The notes: generated from the sequence alone by a model not told the origin. Counted from the stretch's first letter, positions 8,194 through 19,181 are shown. The stretch is DNA of 64,000 bases from Asticcacaulis benevestitus DSM 16100 = ATCC BAA-896 (GCF_000376105.1 NZ_AQWM01000016.1:21222-85221); one strand, 5' to 3'. A program made the numbers and translations.

Positions 8194-9264
8194 CTATTTC
8201 AGCCGCGCCTTCGCCTCTTCTGCGGCCTTTTTCACATCCTGAGCGCGTGAAATCGGCGCCACCAGAATACCGGAAGGCGTCGAGATGACCATGATATCGC
8301 TAAGGCCGATGATGGCGACCAGGGGACCGCTGGAATGGACCAGGTTGTTCTCGGCATCGATCAGGATCGCCTCGCCCTTGACGTGGTTGGCGCGCTCATC
8401 CTTGTCACCCAGGCGCCAAAGCTCAGCGAAGCCCCCGACATCTGCCCAGCCGATATCACACGGCACGACGGCCGAGCGCGCGGTGTTTTCCATGACGGCA
8501 TAATCGACCGAGATGGAGGGGACCTGAGCAAAAGCCTCTTCATCGAGGTTGATGATCACCCCGCCGTCGCTGGGCGTGCGCGCGCCTTTTTTATAGGCAT
8601 CGACGCAGGCTGCCAGGACTTCGGGCGCATAGAGGCTCAGTTCTTCCAGCATGACCTTGGGCGAAAACAGGAAGATGCCGGCGTTCCAGTCGTGACGCCC
8701 GCCTTCGACATAGTGTGTGGCGGTTTCAAGATTGGGCTTTTCCCAGAATTTTTCGATCTGGAAAATGCCTTCGGACAGCTTGGCGCCACGCTCGATATAG
8801 CCAAAGCCGGTTTCGGGGTGGCTGGGCGTGATGCCAAAGGTGACAATGCGTTCGCGGGCCGTCTCTGACGCGCCCACCACCGCGGCGTGGAAGGCGCCCG
8901 GTTTTGTGATGACGTGATCGGCCGGCACCAGAAGAACAAGCGCGTCCGGCGCGAATTCGTGTCCGCTCAAGGCGGCCATGGCGGCGACCGCTGCGGTATT
9001 GCGACCGAACGGTTCCAGGATGACGGCTTGCGGCGCCTTGTCGATCTGTCCCAACTGCGTGGTGACCAGATCGAGGTGGCCGCGGCCGCAGATGGCGACG
9101 GGCGCCAGATAATTATCACCCACCAGGCGCAGCGCCGTTTCCTGAATCATGGTGTTCTGCGTGGCGACGGCATGGAACTGCTTGGGGGCTGCGGGCGTCG
9201 AGAGTGGCCACAGACGTGTGCCAGAGCCGCCGGACATGATGACGGGAAGAATGGGGATCGACAT
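8194..9264 (-). CDS. manC: Mannose-1-phosphate guanylyltransferase
   Basis: The enzyme makes GDP-mannose from GTP and mannose-1-phosphate, a precursor for mannose-, fucose- or perosamine-containing glycans. The 356-residue protein opens with the nucleotidyltransferase signature VIMSGGSGTRLWPLS and the sugar-binding PKQFH. It continues with LEPFGRNTAAVAAMAA, PADHVI, GFGYIERG and FWEKPN. It lacks the C-terminal phosphomannose-isomerase (cupin) domain of the bifunctional form. The ATG at 9264 is chosen over an upstream in-frame start because GAAGGT precedes it and the family start MSIPILPVI follows. It is divergent from an AGE-family isomerase gene that may feed the same pathway. Confidence 0.92.
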   Translation of the reverse strand: MSIPILPVIMSGGSGTRLWPLSTPAAPKQFHAVATQNTMIQETALRLVGDNYLAPVAICGRGHLDLVTTQLGQIDKAPQAVILEPFGRNTAAVAAMAALSGHEFAPDALVLLVPADHVITKPGAFHAAVVGASETARERIVTFGITPSHPETGFGYIERGAKLSEGIFQIEKFWEKPNLETATHYVEGGRHDWNAGIFLFSPKVMLEELSLYAPEVLAACVDAYKKGARTPSDGGVIINLDEEAFAQVPSISVDYAVMENTARSAVVPCDIGWADVGGFAELWRLGDKDERANHVKGEAILIDAENNLVHSSGPLVAIIGLSDIMVISTPSGILVAPISRAQDVKKAAEEAKARLK

Positions 9265-9511
9265 AGATTTACCTTCGAATTGACGTAAGGGCAGCCCTGG
9301 AATGTGCTCTTCCACTGTCTCGCCCCTTAGGCGGGACGGCGTGAACCGCCCCTTGGTTGCTAAGACCTTACATAGCCGCCTCGCTCGTGGCTATACGGTC
9401 TGCATAAAAATTCGCTATGAAATAGAGTTTAAGCGTTTGCATGGCCTTGTGAGCGGTTGTTGGACAATGCTACCAAGGCCTATTCTCCTCCTTTAGAAGC
9501 GTGAACACACC

Positions 9512-10675
9512 ATGCCCAACCTCTCTGACAATCTTTACGCCAAGCAGCAAAGCCTGCGCCAGTGGTTGTTTGACCATGCCCTGCCCCTGTGGTGGACGAC
9601 AGGCGGCGACCTGGAAAAAGGCGGGTTCTATGAAAAGATCAATCTCGACGGCACGCCTTGCGACGTCGATCGGCGCACCCGCGTCGCCGCCCGACAGGTG
9701 TTCTCTTATGCCCTGGCCAGCCGTATGGGGTATGCGGGCCCGACGGATCCGGCGATCGATCAGGGGCTGAACTGGCTTTCCGGGCCTGCGCGTAACAAAG
9801 AGACGGGCATGCTCTACGCCACGCTCAAGCCCGACGGTACGGTCGTGCGCGGCGAATTTGATTTCTACGACCATGCCTTTGCCATGCTGGCCTATGCTTC
9901 GGCTTACCGTGTGCGTCCCGAGGACAAGGCGCTTGAGCGCGCGGCGGTCGCGATCCGCGATAGAATCGTCGCTGACTTCTCACACCCCGAGCGTGGTTTC
10001 GAAGAAGCCAATCCGCGCACCCTGCCGCTCAAGGCCAATCCGCACATGCATATGTTCGAGGCCTCACTGGCCTGGATGGAGGCCGGTGGCGACGACAAGT
10101 GGCGAGAGATTGCCGCCATGATCGCCGATCTGTGCGTTGAGAAATTCCTACACCCCGAAACCGGTTCACTGCGCGAATTCTTCGATGGCGACTGGAACCC
10201 GCTGGAAGGCGAGATGGGTCGCATTATCGAGCCCGGCCATCAGTTTGAGTGGGCCTGGCTGTTCCTGCGCTGGGCCGACAAGACCGGCAATGACGCTTAC
10301 CGCAAGACGGCGCAGCGTCTGATCGACATTGCCGAGACCGCCGGCACCGATCCGATTCGCGATGTGACCTTTAATGAGCTGTGGGACGACTTCACGCCCA
10401 AGGACGCCAAGGCGCGTCTATGGCCGCAGACCGAGCGCATGAAGGCCTACACGGCGCTTGCCCACGCAGCACCCACGCCTGAAGAAAAGCATGCCGCCAT
10501 CGCCAAGGCGATTGAGGCCAGCGCCGGGCTTGAAAAATATCTCAGCACGGAGATTGTCGGGCTCTATCGCGACCGCATGAAGGAAAATGGCGAGTTCGAG
10601 ATCGAGCCGGCGCCCGCCAGCACGCTCTACCACATCATCTGCGCCATTGATGAGGTCAGTTCGCTGGACGTATGA
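9512..10675 (+). CDS. AGE-family epimerase/isomerase, probably mannose or mannose-6-phosphate isomerase
   Basis: The 387-residue protein has the alpha/alpha six-barrel of N-acylglucosamine 2-epimerase/mannose isomerase enzymes. Family active-site histidines are visible in NPHMHMFEASLAW (H177, H179) and in EPGHQFEWAWLF (H243). The N-terminal WTTGGDLEKGGFYE loop and the RVAARQVFSYALAS helix are typical. Its divergent neighbour is manC, which lacks its own isomerase domain, so interconversion of fructose and mannose forms to feed GDP-mannose is the favoured role. A free mannose isomerase or a 2-epimerase acting on another sugar remains possible. A terminator-like hairpin follows directly. Confidence 0.82.
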   Translation: MPNLSDNLYAKQQSLRQWLFDHALPLWWTTGGDLEKGGFYEKINLDGTPCDVDRRTRVAARQVFSYALASRMGYAGPTDPAIDQGLNWLSGPARNKETGMLYATLKPDGTVVRGEFDFYDHAFAMLAYASAYRVRPEDKALERAAVAIRDRIVADFSHPERGFEEANPRTLPLKANPHMHMFEASLAWMEAGGDDKWREIAAMIADLCVEKFLHPETGSLREFFDGDWNPLEGEMGRIIEPGHQFEWAWLFLRWADKTGNDAYRKTAQRLIDIAETAGTDPIRDVTFNELWDDFTPKDAKARLWPQTERMKAYTALAHAAPTPEEKHAAIAKAIEASAGLEKYLSTEIVGLYRDRMKENGEFEIEPAPASTLYHIICAIDEVSSLDV

Positions 10676-10682
10676 GAGACGC

Positions 10683-10706
10683 GGGGAGCTTAAGGGCTCC
10701 CCTTTT
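10683..10706 (+). terminator. Rho-independent terminator after the AGE-family gene
   Basis: A perfect GC-rich 7-bp stem, GGGGAGC paired with GCTCCCC around a 6-base loop, is followed by TTTT. It lies 7 bases after the stop codon of the AGE-family isomerase gene. Confidence 0.75.
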
Positions 10707-10797
10707 CCCATCCGGCGAACGCAAAACACCCTTTTCATGACATGACGAACCGACTAGCTTCGCGCCACATACAAAAGCAAAGCTCGAGGAAAACGTC

Positions 10798-13029
10798 ATG
10801 AAGTCTCAAGTCCGGGTAAGCCTGTTTGGGGTAGCGTTGCTGGCCTGCGTCTCCACATCGGCCCTGGCACAAGGCCAGCCGTGGCTCGATCGTTCAAAGA
10901 CACCCGAACAGCGCGCCGCCGCCGCGGTCTCAGCCATGACGCTGGAAGAAAAACTCGGGCTGGTCATGGGCTATACCGACCCGGAGAAGCTGGCGAACGA
11001 GCCGGATGACGTGGTCTCGCCCGCCATCAAGGCCGATGTCATAGCTCACCACATCAAGGGCTCGGCCGGTTATATCGCCGGTATCCCCCGCCTCGGTATT
11101 CCCGCACAATGGCAAACCGACGCCTCGATCGGCGTGCGCGTCGCGGGTATGGAGCGCACCGCCCTTCCCTCGTCCTTGGCCACGGCGGCTTCGTTCGACC
11201 CGAAGATCACCGAGGCTGGCGGCGAGATGATCGCCACAGAAGCGCGGGCGTCGGGCTTTAACGTTTTCCTCGCCGGTGGCGGCAATCTGGCGCGCGAACC
11301 GCGCAACGGCCGTAATTTTGAATATACGGGTGAAGATCCGGTCCTGACCGGCGACATGACCGGGGGTTTGATCCGCGGCATCCAGTCGAAGCATATGGTT
11401 TCGACCATGAAGCACTGGGCGGTCAACGATCAGGAGTCGCAGCGCACTACGGTCGACGTCAAAATCACCAAACAGGCCATGCGCCAGTCGGACTTGCTGG
11501 CGTTCGAGCTGGTCTACGACACATCGAGCCCCGGCTCAGTCATGTGCGCGTATAATCTCGTGAACGCAGACTGGGCCTGCGAGAACGATTATCTGCAGAA
11601 CCAGGTGTTGAAACAGGACTGGGGTTTCAAAGGCTATATTATGTCCGACTGGGGCGCCGTCCATTCGGCGGCCAAGGCGGCGGTCAATGGGCTGGACCAG
11701 TTCACCGGCTACCCGTGCTGCGGTCACCACGGCGCCTTCTTCTCAGAAAAATCGCTTAAGGCCGAGATCGCGGCGGGCGCGCTTCCGATGTCGCGCATCG
11801 ATGACATGGCCGAACGTATTCTCTGGGCGCTGTTCGCCAAGGGCGTGGTCGATGATCCGGTGAAGGTCGGACCGATCGATTTCAAGGCCAGCGCCGACGT
11901 GGCGCAGACCGCTGCCGAGGCCTCTTTGGTCCTTTTGAAAAACGACGGCAATCTGCTGCCGCTCAAAGCCACGTCCATCGCCATGATCGGCGGTCACGCC
12001 GACAAGGGCGTGCTGTCGGGCGGCGGCTCATCCGGCGTCACCCCCATTGGCGGCAGTGCGGTGAAAGGCGTCGCCCCCACCACGTGGCCAGGTCCGGTCG
12101 TTTATCAGCCGTCCTCTCCGGTTAAGGCCTTGACGGCGGCAACGACGGCGAAGATCAGCTATGTCAGTGGCGAGGATATCGCCGAGGCTGTGGCTCTGGC
12201 CAAAAGGAGTGAGGTCGCCATTGTGTTTGTGACGCAGTTTATGGGCGAAGGCATCGACAATCCGCTGGAACTCGACGGCAACCAGGATGCTTTGGTCGCC
12301 GCAGTTGCCAGGGCCAATCCGAAAACCATCGTGGTGGTTGAATCGGGCGGTGCCATTCTGATGCCGTGGCTAAAAGGTGTGCCGGCGGTGCTCGAGGCCT
12401 TTTACCCCGGCGTCCGCGGCGGCGAGGCCATCGCCAATATCCTGACGGGCAAGGTCAATCCGTCGGGCCATCTGCCGATCACCTTCCCGGCCTCGAATGA
12501 TCAACTGGCCCACGCCGAGATTCCGGGCTTTCACAAGCCCGACGGCATTCCCGTCTCGATCACCTATGATGAAGGCGCCGCCATCGGCTACAAGTGGTAT
12601 GATCTGAAGGGCTACACGCCCTTGTTCGCCTTCGGCCATGGCTTGAGCTACACCTCTTTTGAGGTAGCCGATCTCAAACCCGCCATCTCTGGCAAGGGCC
12701 TTACGGTGCGTTTCTCGGTGAAGAACACCGGCAAGCTCAAAGGCGCGACCGCGGCGCAGGTCTATGTCGGCGCAGACAAGACGGCGGGCTGGGAAGCGCC
12801 CAAACGGCTGGGGGCTTTCTCCAAGGTCGAACTGGCGCCCGGCGCCTCCCAAGCGGTCGAGGTTAGCGTCGATCCGCGCATTCTGGCCACCTATGACGAG
12901 GCGACCGATAGCTGGGTGATCAAGGCCGGCAGCTACCGCGTCATGCTGGGCTTAAGTTCGGACAACCTTTCGCAGGCCACCAGCATTACCTTACCGGAAA
13001 GTCGCTGGAGCGCGGCGCATGGAAAATAG
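10798..13029 (+). CDS. Secreted GH3 beta-glycosidase
   Basis: A 743-residue GH3 enzyme with a signal peptide (VSLFGVALLACVSTSALAQ). The N-terminal TIM barrel carries the substrate-binding KHWAVNDQE (K205-H206) and the nucleophile Asp284 in IMSDWGAVHS. The second alpha/beta domain contains GGHADKGVLSGGGSSGV and the VVVESGGAILMPWL strand. A fibronectin-III-like domain closes the protein (YTSFEVADL to about residue 735). GAGGAAAA lies ahead of the ATG. GH3 members include beta-glucosidase and beta-xylosidase, and the exact sugar cannot be read here. With the GH127 gene and TonB receptor it suggests breakdown of plant-derived glycans in the periplasm or outside the cell. Confidence 0.92.
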   Translation: MKSQVRVSLFGVALLACVSTSALAQGQPWLDRSKTPEQRAAAAVSAMTLEEKLGLVMGYTDPEKLANEPDDVVSPAIKADVIAHHIKGSAGYIAGIPRLGIPAQWQTDASIGVRVAGMERTALPSSLATAASFDPKITEAGGEMIATEARASGFNVFLAGGGNLAREPRNGRNFEYTGEDPVLTGDMTGGLIRGIQSKHMVSTMKHWAVNDQESQRTTVDVKITKQAMRQSDLLAFELVYDTSSPGSVMCAYNLVNADWACENDYLQNQVLKQDWGFKGYIMSDWGAVHSAAKAAVNGLDQFTGYPCCGHHGAFFSEKSLKAEIAAGALPMSRIDDMAERILWALFAKGVVDDPVKVGPIDFKASADVAQTAAEASLVLLKNDGNLLPLKATSIAMIGGHADKGVLSGGGSSGVTPIGGSAVKGVAPTTWPGPVVYQPSSPVKALTAATTAKISYVSGEDIAEAVALAKRSEVAIVFVTQFMGEGIDNPLELDGNQDALVAAVARANPKTIVVVESGGAILMPWLKGVPAVLEAFYPGVRGGEAIANILTGKVNPSGHLPITFPASNDQLAHAEIPGFHKPDGIPVSITYDEGAAIGYKWYDLKGYTPLFAFGHGLSYTSFEVADLKPAISGKGLTVRFSVKNTGKLKGATAAQVYVGADKTAGWEAPKRLGAFSKVELAPGASQAVEVSVDPRILATYDEATDSWVIKAGSYRVMLGLSSDNLSQATSITLPESRWSAAHGK

Positions 13030-13295
13030 CCTCCGAGGTGCACATAAGAGCACCTCGGCAAGGGCAAGCGCCCGCCGCCGCTGATGCGGCGAGCCGTGGG
13101 GGGCGCCTAGTCCGGCGTTTGAGCCGAAATATTTGCAAATGAAACCGGATTGACCGCGAGGGCCGCTTATGGGAACGTGGTACAAATAATAATGCCACAT
13201 TGAGCAGATGTACCGGCCACGCTTGACCGCACGTCTGCCAGGTATCTTCGGATATCCTGCCTGAAAGAGCCTGCCCCCATGCGATCTGTCCTGTC

Positions 13296-14669
13296 ATGAC
13301 CGCCGCCGCAAAACTTCCCTGGGCGCTCAGCGTCACGGATCTGTTCACCATCGGCATCGGCCCCTCGAGTTCGCACACGGTGGGCCCGATGCGCGCTGCG
13401 GTGCATTTCGCCGAGCAGGCGGTGGCGACGGCAACGCCCACACGCGTCATCTGCCAGCTTTATGGATCGCTGGCCTTGACCGGCAAGGGCCACGCCACCG
13501 ACACGGCGGTGCTGGTAGGCCTCTGCGGCTGGCTGCCCGATCGCGTTGATCCCGAAGCCATCGCGCCCTTGGTCACCGAGATCCGCGCCACACAGAGCCT
13601 CAAACTGGCCGGCGTTTCGGACATCGTCTTTGATCCAGAGATCGATCTGCAGTTCATGATGGGCGAGTTCCTGCCGGAGCACTCCAACGGCCTGCGTTTT
13701 GAGGCGCACTACGCCGATAACGCGCCTCTGATCGCCACCTATTTCTCGATCGGCGGCGGCGCTATTACCGGCGATACTGTGATCAATAGCTCAAGCAATA
13801 TCGCCCTGCCCTACGCCTATGGCTCTGGCGCTGACCTATTGGCGATCTGCCACAAGGAGGCGCTTACCATAGCTGAGGTGGTGGCACGCAACGAACAGGC
13901 TTTCCGCGCCGAGGCGGAGACCCATGAGTTTATCGACGCGGTGCGAACGGCTATGATGGCCAGTATCGAGCGCGGCTGCGCCATAGACGGGACCTTACCC
14001 GGCGGGCTCAATGTCAAGCGCCGCGCCAAGGCGATGCGTGATACCCTGATCAAGCGTGGCCCGCGCATCGATCCGTCGCAGATTTTCGAGTGGGTCAGTC
14101 TCTACGCCCTGTCGGTCAATGAGGAAAATGCCGCGGGTGGCCGCGTGGTGACGGCGCCGACCAATGGTGCGGCCGGCGTGCTGCCGGCCGTGATCAAATA
14201 TTACGAGACCTTCGTGCCGGGCGCGACGGCGGAGGGTTCGCGGACCCTCTTGATGACGGCAGCCGCGATTGGCTTTCTCTATAAGAACAACGCCTCGATC
14301 TCGGCGGCTGAGATGGGCTGCCAGGGCGAGGTTGGGGTTGCCTGTTCAATGGCGGCGGCAGGGTTGTGCGCGGCGCTTGGCGGCACGCCTGGCCAGATCG
14401 AAAACGCCGCCGAAATCGGTATGGAGCATAATCTTGGCCTGACCTGTGATCCGATCGGCGGACTTGTCCAGGTGCCGTGCATCGAGCGCAACACCATGGG
14501 CGCCATCAAGGCGATCAACGCCACCTATCTTGCGCTCAACGGCGATGGCCAGCATATTGTCTCACTTGACGCGGTGATAGAGACCATGCGCCAGACCGGC
14601 GAGGACATGCGTAGCAAGTATAAGGAAACGAGCCTCGGCGGTTTGGCGGTCAATGTGGTGGAGTGTTAG
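13296..14669 (+). CDS. sdaA: L-serine ammonia-lyase, iron-sulfur type, single chain
   Basis: The enzyme deaminates L-serine to pyruvate and ammonia. The 457-residue single chain carries the beta domain first ([18 protein letters not shown]) and then the alpha catalytic domain. Cysteines for the [4Fe-4S] cluster are visible in [19 protein letters not shown] and [19 protein letters not shown]. Length and domain order match SdaA/SdaB. No strong Shine-Dalgarno sequence is seen, but the start gives the expected N-terminus just ahead of [10 protein letters not shown]. Its stop codon is only 4 bases from the convergent rfbA stop codon, so no separate terminator fits between them. Confidence 0.92.
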   Translation: MTAAAKLPWALSVTDLFTIGIGPSSSHTVGPMRAAVHFAEQAVATATPTRVICQLYGSLALTGKGHATDTAVLVGLCGWLPDRVDPEAIAPLVTEIRATQSLKLAGVSDIVFDPEIDLQFMMGEFLPEHSNGLRFEAHYADNAPLIATYFSIGGGAITGDTVINSSSNIALPYAYGSGADLLAICHKEALTIAEVVARNEQAFRAEAETHEFIDAVRTAMMASIERGCAIDGTLPGGLNVKRRAKAMRDTLIKRGPRIDPSQIFEWVSLYALSVNEENAAGGRVVTAPTNGAAGVLPAVIKYYETFVPGATAEGSRTLLMTAAAIGFLYKNNASISAAEMGCQGEVGVACSMAAAGLCAALGGTPGQIENAAEIGMEHNLGLTCDPIGGLVQVPCIERNTMGAIKAINATYLALNGDGQHIVSLDAVIETMRQTGEDMRSKYKETSLGGLAVNVVEC

Positions 14670-14673
14670 ACGT

Positions 14674-15540
14674 TCAGGCTCGGAGAATCTTATGCAAATA
14701 GCGACCATAGTCGCTTGCGCCTAAGCGTACCGCTAGCGCTTCCAGATCTCCACCGGTGATAAAGCCTTTGCGCCAGGCAATTTCTTCTGGACAGGCAATC
14801 TTGAAGCCTTGGCGCTTTTCCAGCACGCGCACGAACTCGGCCGCTTCAAGCAGGGAATCCGGGGTGCCCGTGTCAAGCCAGGCGTAACCTCGTCCGATGG
14901 TCTGAACGTTCAACTGACCTTTTTCCAGATAGGCTTGATTGACGTCGGTAATTTCATACTCGTTGCGCGGCGAAGGCTTCAGGTTGGCAACGATATCAAC
15001 AACCTGGTTGTCGTAAAAATAGAGACCAGTCACAGCCCAGTTCGATTTAGGCCTGGCTGGCTTTTCTTGGATCGAGATGGCGCGCATCTCTTTATCGAAT
15101 TCTATAACTCCGTACCGTTCAGGGTCGGCCACTTGATAGGCAAAAACGCTGGCGCCGGCTTCCATGGCGGCGACCCCTTCCAGAAATTCGGAGAGGGAGG
15201 GCCCGTAAAAAACATTGTCCCCTAGAATCAAACATGAGGGACCCGACCCGACAAAGTCCGCGCCAATCATATAGGCCTGGGCCAGGCCTTCCGGTTTTGG
15301 CTGTTCCGCGTAAGAAATCGACAGGCCCCAGTGTTCCCCTGTTCCGAGCAGTTTTTGAAACAGCGGCAGATCGTGCGGCGTAGAAATGATCAGAATGTCG
15401 CGAATTCCTGCCAGCATCAGGGTCGACAAAGGATAATAGATCATCGGCTTGTCGTAGATGGGCATCATTTGCTTAGACACGCCAAGCGTCATGGGATGCA
15501 AACGCGAGCCGCTGCCGCCTGCCAGTATTATGCCTTTCAT
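14674..15540 (-). CDS. rfbA: Glucose-1-phosphate thymidylyltransferase
   Basis: First step of dTDP-L-rhamnose synthesis: dTTP plus glucose-1-phosphate gives dTDP-glucose. The 288-residue protein starts [18 protein letters not shown], the nucleotide-binding signature, followed by [41 protein letters not shown] and [19 protein letters not shown], all RfbA hallmarks. The ATG at 15540 is preferred over a start 72 bases upstream because the upstream stretch lies inside rfbD and the family start is MKGIILAGG. Only two bases separate it from the rfbD stop. It is the last gene of the rfbC-B-D-A operon. Confidence 0.95.
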   Translation of the reverse strand: MKGIILAGGSGSRLHPMTLGVSKQMMPIYDKPMIYYPLSTLMLAGIRDILIISTPHDLPLFQKLLGTGEHWGLSISYAEQPKPEGLAQAYMIGADFVGSGPSCLILGDNVFYGPSLSEFLEGVAAMEAGASVFAYQVADPERYGVIEFDKEMRAISIQEKPARPKSNWAVTGLYFYDNQVVDIVANLKPSPRNEYEITDVNQAYLEKGQLNVQTIGRGYAWLDTGTPDSLLEAAEFVRVLEKRQGFKIACPEEIAWRKGFITGGDLEALAVRLGASDYGRYLHKILRA

Positions 15541-15542
15541 GG

Positions 15543-16448
15543 CTACCCATCCTTCACTAAATTGCCCTGAGTTATAAGACGGTCGAGGCAGGAATCCAGT
15601 GAAATCCGCCAAGGATCGAGAACAAGTCCATAGGTTTGATCAAGTTTTTCACCACTCAGGCGAGAATTGGCCGGGCGTTTGGCAGGTGTTGGATAATCGG
15701 TTGTGGCAATCGGATTGACCTGCACCCATTTACCGCCCCGGTTTGCAGAGCCTTCAAAGATCGCCTCGGCAAACTGGGCCCAGGTCGTTTCGCCCTGTCC
15801 GGTCAGGTGGAAGATGCCGCGCAAGGTCGGATCGTCGTCGATAGCCACCTGTTGAGCCATGGCCAGGATTACACGCGCCATGTCCGGCGCATAGGTCGGG
15901 CAACCGTGCTGATCGGCCACAACATTGACCTCATCACGGCTTTCGGCCAAGCGAAGCATAGTTTTGACGAAATTATTGCCATAGGGCGAAAAGACCCAGG
16001 CCGTGCGCAGGATGACATGATTGTCGGTTTGTGCAGCGATCTGCTCCTCACCCGACAACTTGGTCTTACCGTAAACGCTGACCGGTGCCGGCAAATCAGT
16101 TTCCTCGTAAGCGCCATCCTTGTCACCAGCGAAGACATAGTCTGTCGAGAGATGCAGGATGGGAATGTTCAGCTCTTTGGCCAGCCGCGCCAGCTCGCCT
16201 GGCGCTTCGCCATTGATGGCCTGTGCAAGCTCGGGTTCAGCTTCCGCCTTATCAACAGCTGTATAAGCAGCCGATGAGATAATAACATCCGGACGGGCCG
16301 CGCGGACCGCGTCCTCCATCGTATCTGTCTGAGCGAGGTCGACTTCAGGTCGGCCGATGCGGATGATCTCAAGCCCTAGCTGATCGCCCAGGCCCTGCAG
16401 GGCCGTATCGACCTGACCATGTTTGCCGGTAACGAGAACACGCATCAT
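15543..16448 (-). CDS. rfbD: dTDP-4-dehydrorhamnose reductase
   Basis: Last step of dTDP-L-rhamnose synthesis, an NAD(P)H-dependent reduction. The 301-residue SDR has a Rossmann start ([17 protein letters not shown]) and [31 protein letters not shown] follows, then the catalytic tyrosine and lysine in [11 protein letters not shown] and the [21 protein letters not shown] region. Two ATGs stand in tandem (16448 and 16445), and rfbB's TAA directly abuts the first, so either could be used. The glycine-rich motif reads GKHGQV rather than the common GxxGQ(L/V)G. Confidence 0.95.
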   Translation of the reverse strand: MMRVLVTGKHGQVDTALQGLGDQLGLEIIRIGRPEVDLAQTDTMEDAVRAARPDVIISSAAYTAVDKAEAEPELAQAINGEAPGELARLAKELNIPILHLSTDYVFAGDKDGAYEETDLPAPVSVYGKTKLSGEEQIAAQTDNHVILRTAWVFSPYGNNFVKTMLRLAESRDEVNVVADQHGCPTYAPDMARVILAMAQQVAIDDDPTLRGIFHLTGQGETTWAQFAEAIFEGSANRGGKWVQVNPIATTDYPTPAKRPANSRLSGEKLDQTYGLVLDPWRISLDSCLDRLITQGNLVKDG

Positions 16449-17501
16449 TTAGGCTTTCAAAACGCCAAGGCGCTCACCGGTATAGACCTCGCCGCGCAAG
16501 GGGCGCCACCAGATCTCATTGTCGAGATACCAGCGCACCGTCTTTTCAATGCCGCTGTCGAAGGTCTCCAGTGCCTTCCAGCCAAGTTCATCTTCCAGCT
16601 TGGTGGCATCGATGGCGTAACGATGATCGTGACCGGGACGATCGGTAACATAGGTAATCAGCCTGTCATGCGGGGCATTTTGCGGACGCAATTGATCCAT
16701 GATGGCGCAGATCCGCTTCACCACGTCGATATTCTTGCGCTCGTTACGGCCACCCACATTGTAGGTTTCGCCCAGGCGCCCCTTTGCGCAGATCAGGTGC
16801 AGGGCGCGGGCGTGATCCTCGACATAGAGCCAGTCGCGGATATTGGAGCCATCGCCGTATACGGTCAGGGCCTTGCCTTCCATGGCGTTGATGATGTTGA
16901 GCGGCATCAGTTTTTCGGGGAAGTGATAGGGGCCATAGTTGTTGGAGCAGTTGGACACGACAACTGGCAGGCCGTAGGTGCGATACCACGCCTTAGCCAG
17001 GTGGTCTGAGGCCGCCTTCGACGCCGAATAGGGTGAAGAGGGATCGTAGGGCGTGGTTTCCTCGAACAGTCCGGCTTCGCCCAGCGAGCCGTAAACCTCA
17101 TCGGTCGAGACGTGCAGGAAGCGGAAATTGGCTTTCGCCTCGCCTTCGAGGGAGTTCCAGTAATGACGTGCGCCTTCCAGCAGCGAGAAGGTGCCCATCA
17201 CATTGGTTTCCATGAAGGCCTTGGCGCCGGTAATCGAGCGGTCTACATGGCTCTCGGCCGCCAGATGCATGATGTGGTCAGGTTTGAAGCCGGCGAAAAT
17301 CTCGCTGATCTTCGCGTGATCGCAGATATCAGCCTCGACGAAATGATAGTTATTTGCGCCTTCGATCGGCCCCAGAGATTGGAGGTTGCCGGCATAGGTC
17401 AGCTTATCGAGATTGAGAACATCCGCACCGACCTCGCCAACGAGGTAGCGGACCAGGGCCGAACCGATGAAGCCCGCACCGCCGGTTATAAGTATCCGCA
17501 T
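16449..17501 (-). CDS. rfbB: dTDP-glucose 4,6-dehydratase
   Basis: Second step of dTDP-L-rhamnose synthesis, NAD-dependent conversion of dTDP-glucose to the 4-keto-6-deoxy sugar. The 350-residue protein shows the Rossmann motif [62 protein letters not shown] with the catalytic Tyr and Lys, and the [15 protein letters not shown] and [15 protein letters not shown] segments. These are diagnostic of RfbB. It lies between rfbC (15-base gap) and rfbD (no gap), so the operon is tightly packed and probably co-translated. Confidence 0.96.
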   Translation of the reverse strand: MRILITGGAGFIGSALVRYLVGEVGADVLNLDKLTYAGNLQSLGPIEGANNYHFVEADICDHAKISEIFAGFKPDHIMHLAAESHVDRSITGAKAFMETNVMGTFSLLEGARHYWNSLEGEAKANFRFLHVSTDEVYGSLGEAGLFEETTPYDPSSPYSASKAASDHLAKAWYRTYGLPVVVSNCSNNYGPYHFPEKLMPLNIINAMEGKALTVYGDGSNIRDWLYVEDHARALHLICAKGRLGETYNVGGRNERKNIDVVKRICAIMDQLRPQNAPHDRLITYVTDRPGHDHRYAIDATKLEDELGWKALETFDSGIEKTVRWYLDNEIWWRPLRGEVYTGERLGVLKA

Positions 17502-17516
17502 ACGACTTTTGTCCTG

Positions 17517-18065
17517 TTACGCCTTCAAAAGGGAGGTGAGTGCCGGCAAGGTCTTGTCCTTATCCGACAGCACCGCCTTGTCCCGCCCTACCGGCCAGTC
17601 AACACCAATGTCGGGATCATCGAAGGCGATACCTCTGTCAAGGTCTGGACGATAGGTGTTGGTGACCTTGTAGAAAACTTCCGTGTCCTTTTCGAGGGTG
17701 CAATAGCCGTGCAAGAAGCCTTCTGGCACCCACAATTGCTCGGCACCCTCGGGGGTAAGCGTGGCCGATATCCATTGCCCAAACGTGGGCGAGCCATCCC
17801 TTATATCCACCGCCACATCGAATATAGCGCCGCGCAAGCACCGCACAAGCTTACCTTGCGGGAAAGGATCCGCCTGAAAATGTAGGCCTCTTATGGTCCC
17901 CGTCTCGCTCGATAGCGCCTGGTTATCCTGAACGAAACCCACATCAGCCACATGCTGGCGAAACCAGTCGTCTTTGAAGGTTTCCATAAAGTAGCCACGC
18001 GTATCACCGATCATTTTAGGTTTGATAAGTACGGGACCGACGATAGGGAAGCGCGTTATATACAT
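17517..18065 (-). CDS. rfbC: dTDP-4-dehydrorhamnose 3,5-epimerase
   Basis: Third step of dTDP-L-rhamnose synthesis. The 182-residue cupin contains IGDTRGYFMETFKDDWF, FVQDNQALSSETGTIRGLHFQ with the catalytic histidine, KLVRCLRGAIFDVAVDIR, and the WVPEGFLHGYCTLEKDTEVFYK end of the cupin barrel. The ATG at 18065 starts the family N-terminus (MYITRFPIVGPVLIKP). The reading frame upstream of it has no homologous content. It is the first gene of the rfbCBDA operon, and the promoter should lie in the roughly 200-base gap shared with the divergent cysD gene. Confidence 0.95.
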   Translation of the reverse strand: MYITRFPIVGPVLIKPKMIGDTRGYFMETFKDDWFRQHVADVGFVQDNQALSSETGTIRGLHFQADPFPQGKLVRCLRGAIFDVAVDIRDGSPTFGQWISATLTPEGAEQLWVPEGFLHGYCTLEKDTEVFYKVTNTYRPDLDRGIAFDDPDIGVDWPVGRDKAVLSDKDKTLPALTSLLKA

Positions 18066-18271
18066 GAGAGCTCCGAAAAGTGTCGCAACTCTAGAGCTTT
18101 GCTGGTTAGATCGCAATCTGGAATCCGTCCCGAGTTTTCGCCGTACACCCCATCTTACGCCACAGTTTAGACTTTGTGGTTTGTCGCTATGCCACGTGGT
18201 AGCTAAACAACGCATCCATATTTCTTTTCTTGCGCGCCGATCGGGCTGCGCCGCATCCAAGGCTAAACTGA

Positions 18272-19180
18272 GTGTCCGCAGACAAACTTACACACCTACG
18301 GCGACTGGAAGCCGAGTCGATCTTCATCATGCGCGAGGTCGCCGCCGAATTCAAAAATCCGGTCATGCTCTATTCGATCGGCAAGGATTCGTCGGTGATG
18401 CTGCATCTGGCCCTGAAGGCCTTCGCCCCGTCCAAGCCGCCCTTCCCGTTCATGCACGTCAATACGACGTGGAAATTCGGCGAGATGATCAAATTCCGCG
18501 ACGAAACGGCTGCGCGTCTGGGCCTCAACCTCATCAGCCACACCAATGCCGAAGGCGTGGTCAACAACGTTAATCCGTTCGATCATGGCTCGAACGTCTT
18601 CACCAACATCATGAAGACCGATGCCCTCAAACAGGCCCTGACGGAGCATGGTTTTGATGCGGCCTTTGGCGGCGCCCGCCGCGACGAGGAAAAAAGCCGC
18701 GCCAAGGAGCGTATTTTTTCTTTCCGCACCGCCAACCATGGCTGGGACCCGAAGAACCAGCGCCCGGAATTGTGGAACCTCTATAACGCGCGCGTAAAGC
18801 CTGGTGAATCGATCCGCGTCTTCCCGCTGTCAAATTGGACCGAACTGGATATCTGGCAATATATCCTGCTGGAGAAAATCCCCATCGTTCCGCTCTATTT
18901 CGCCAAGATGCGCCCGGTGGTGCAGCGCGGCGGCCAGTGGATCATGGTCGATGATGAGCGCCTGCCGCTGAACCCCGGCGAAGTGCCTGAAATGAAATCC
19001 GTACGTTTCCGCACGCTCGGCGATTATCCGCTGACCGCCGCCGTCGAATCTGAAGCCGACACGCTGGAGACTATCGTCGCCGAAATGCTGGTGGCGAGAA
19101 CGTCCGAGCGCTCAGGTCGCCTGATCGACCATGACGAAGCCGGATCTATGGAAAAAAAGAAGCGCGAGGGCTATTTCTAA
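18272..19180 (+). CDS. cysD: Sulfate adenylyltransferase small subunit
   Basis: With CysN it makes adenosine 5'-phosphosulfate (APS) from ATP and sulfate. The 302-residue protein has the PP-loop [49 protein letters not shown] and the C-terminal [20 protein letters not shown] tail, all typical of CysD/NodP. The start codon is GTG at 18272 with AAGG about 10 bases upstream. No ATG gives a complete N-terminus. cysNC follows after a single base, so the two are an operon. It is divergent from rfbC. Confidence 0.95.
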   Translation: MSADKLTHLRRLEAESIFIMREVAAEFKNPVMLYSIGKDSSVMLHLALKAFAPSKPPFPFMHVNTTWKFGEMIKFRDETAARLGLNLISHTNAEGVVNNVNPFDHGSNVFTNIMKTDALKQALTEHGFDAAFGGARRDEEKSRAKERIFSFRTANHGWDPKNQRPELWNLYNARVKPGESIRVFPLSNWTELDIWQYILLEKIPIVPLYFAKMRPVVQRGGQWIMVDDERLPLNPGEVPEMKSVRFRTLGDYPLTAAVESEADTLETIVAEMLVARTSERSGRLIDHDEAGSMEKKKREGYF

Positions 19181-19181
19181 A

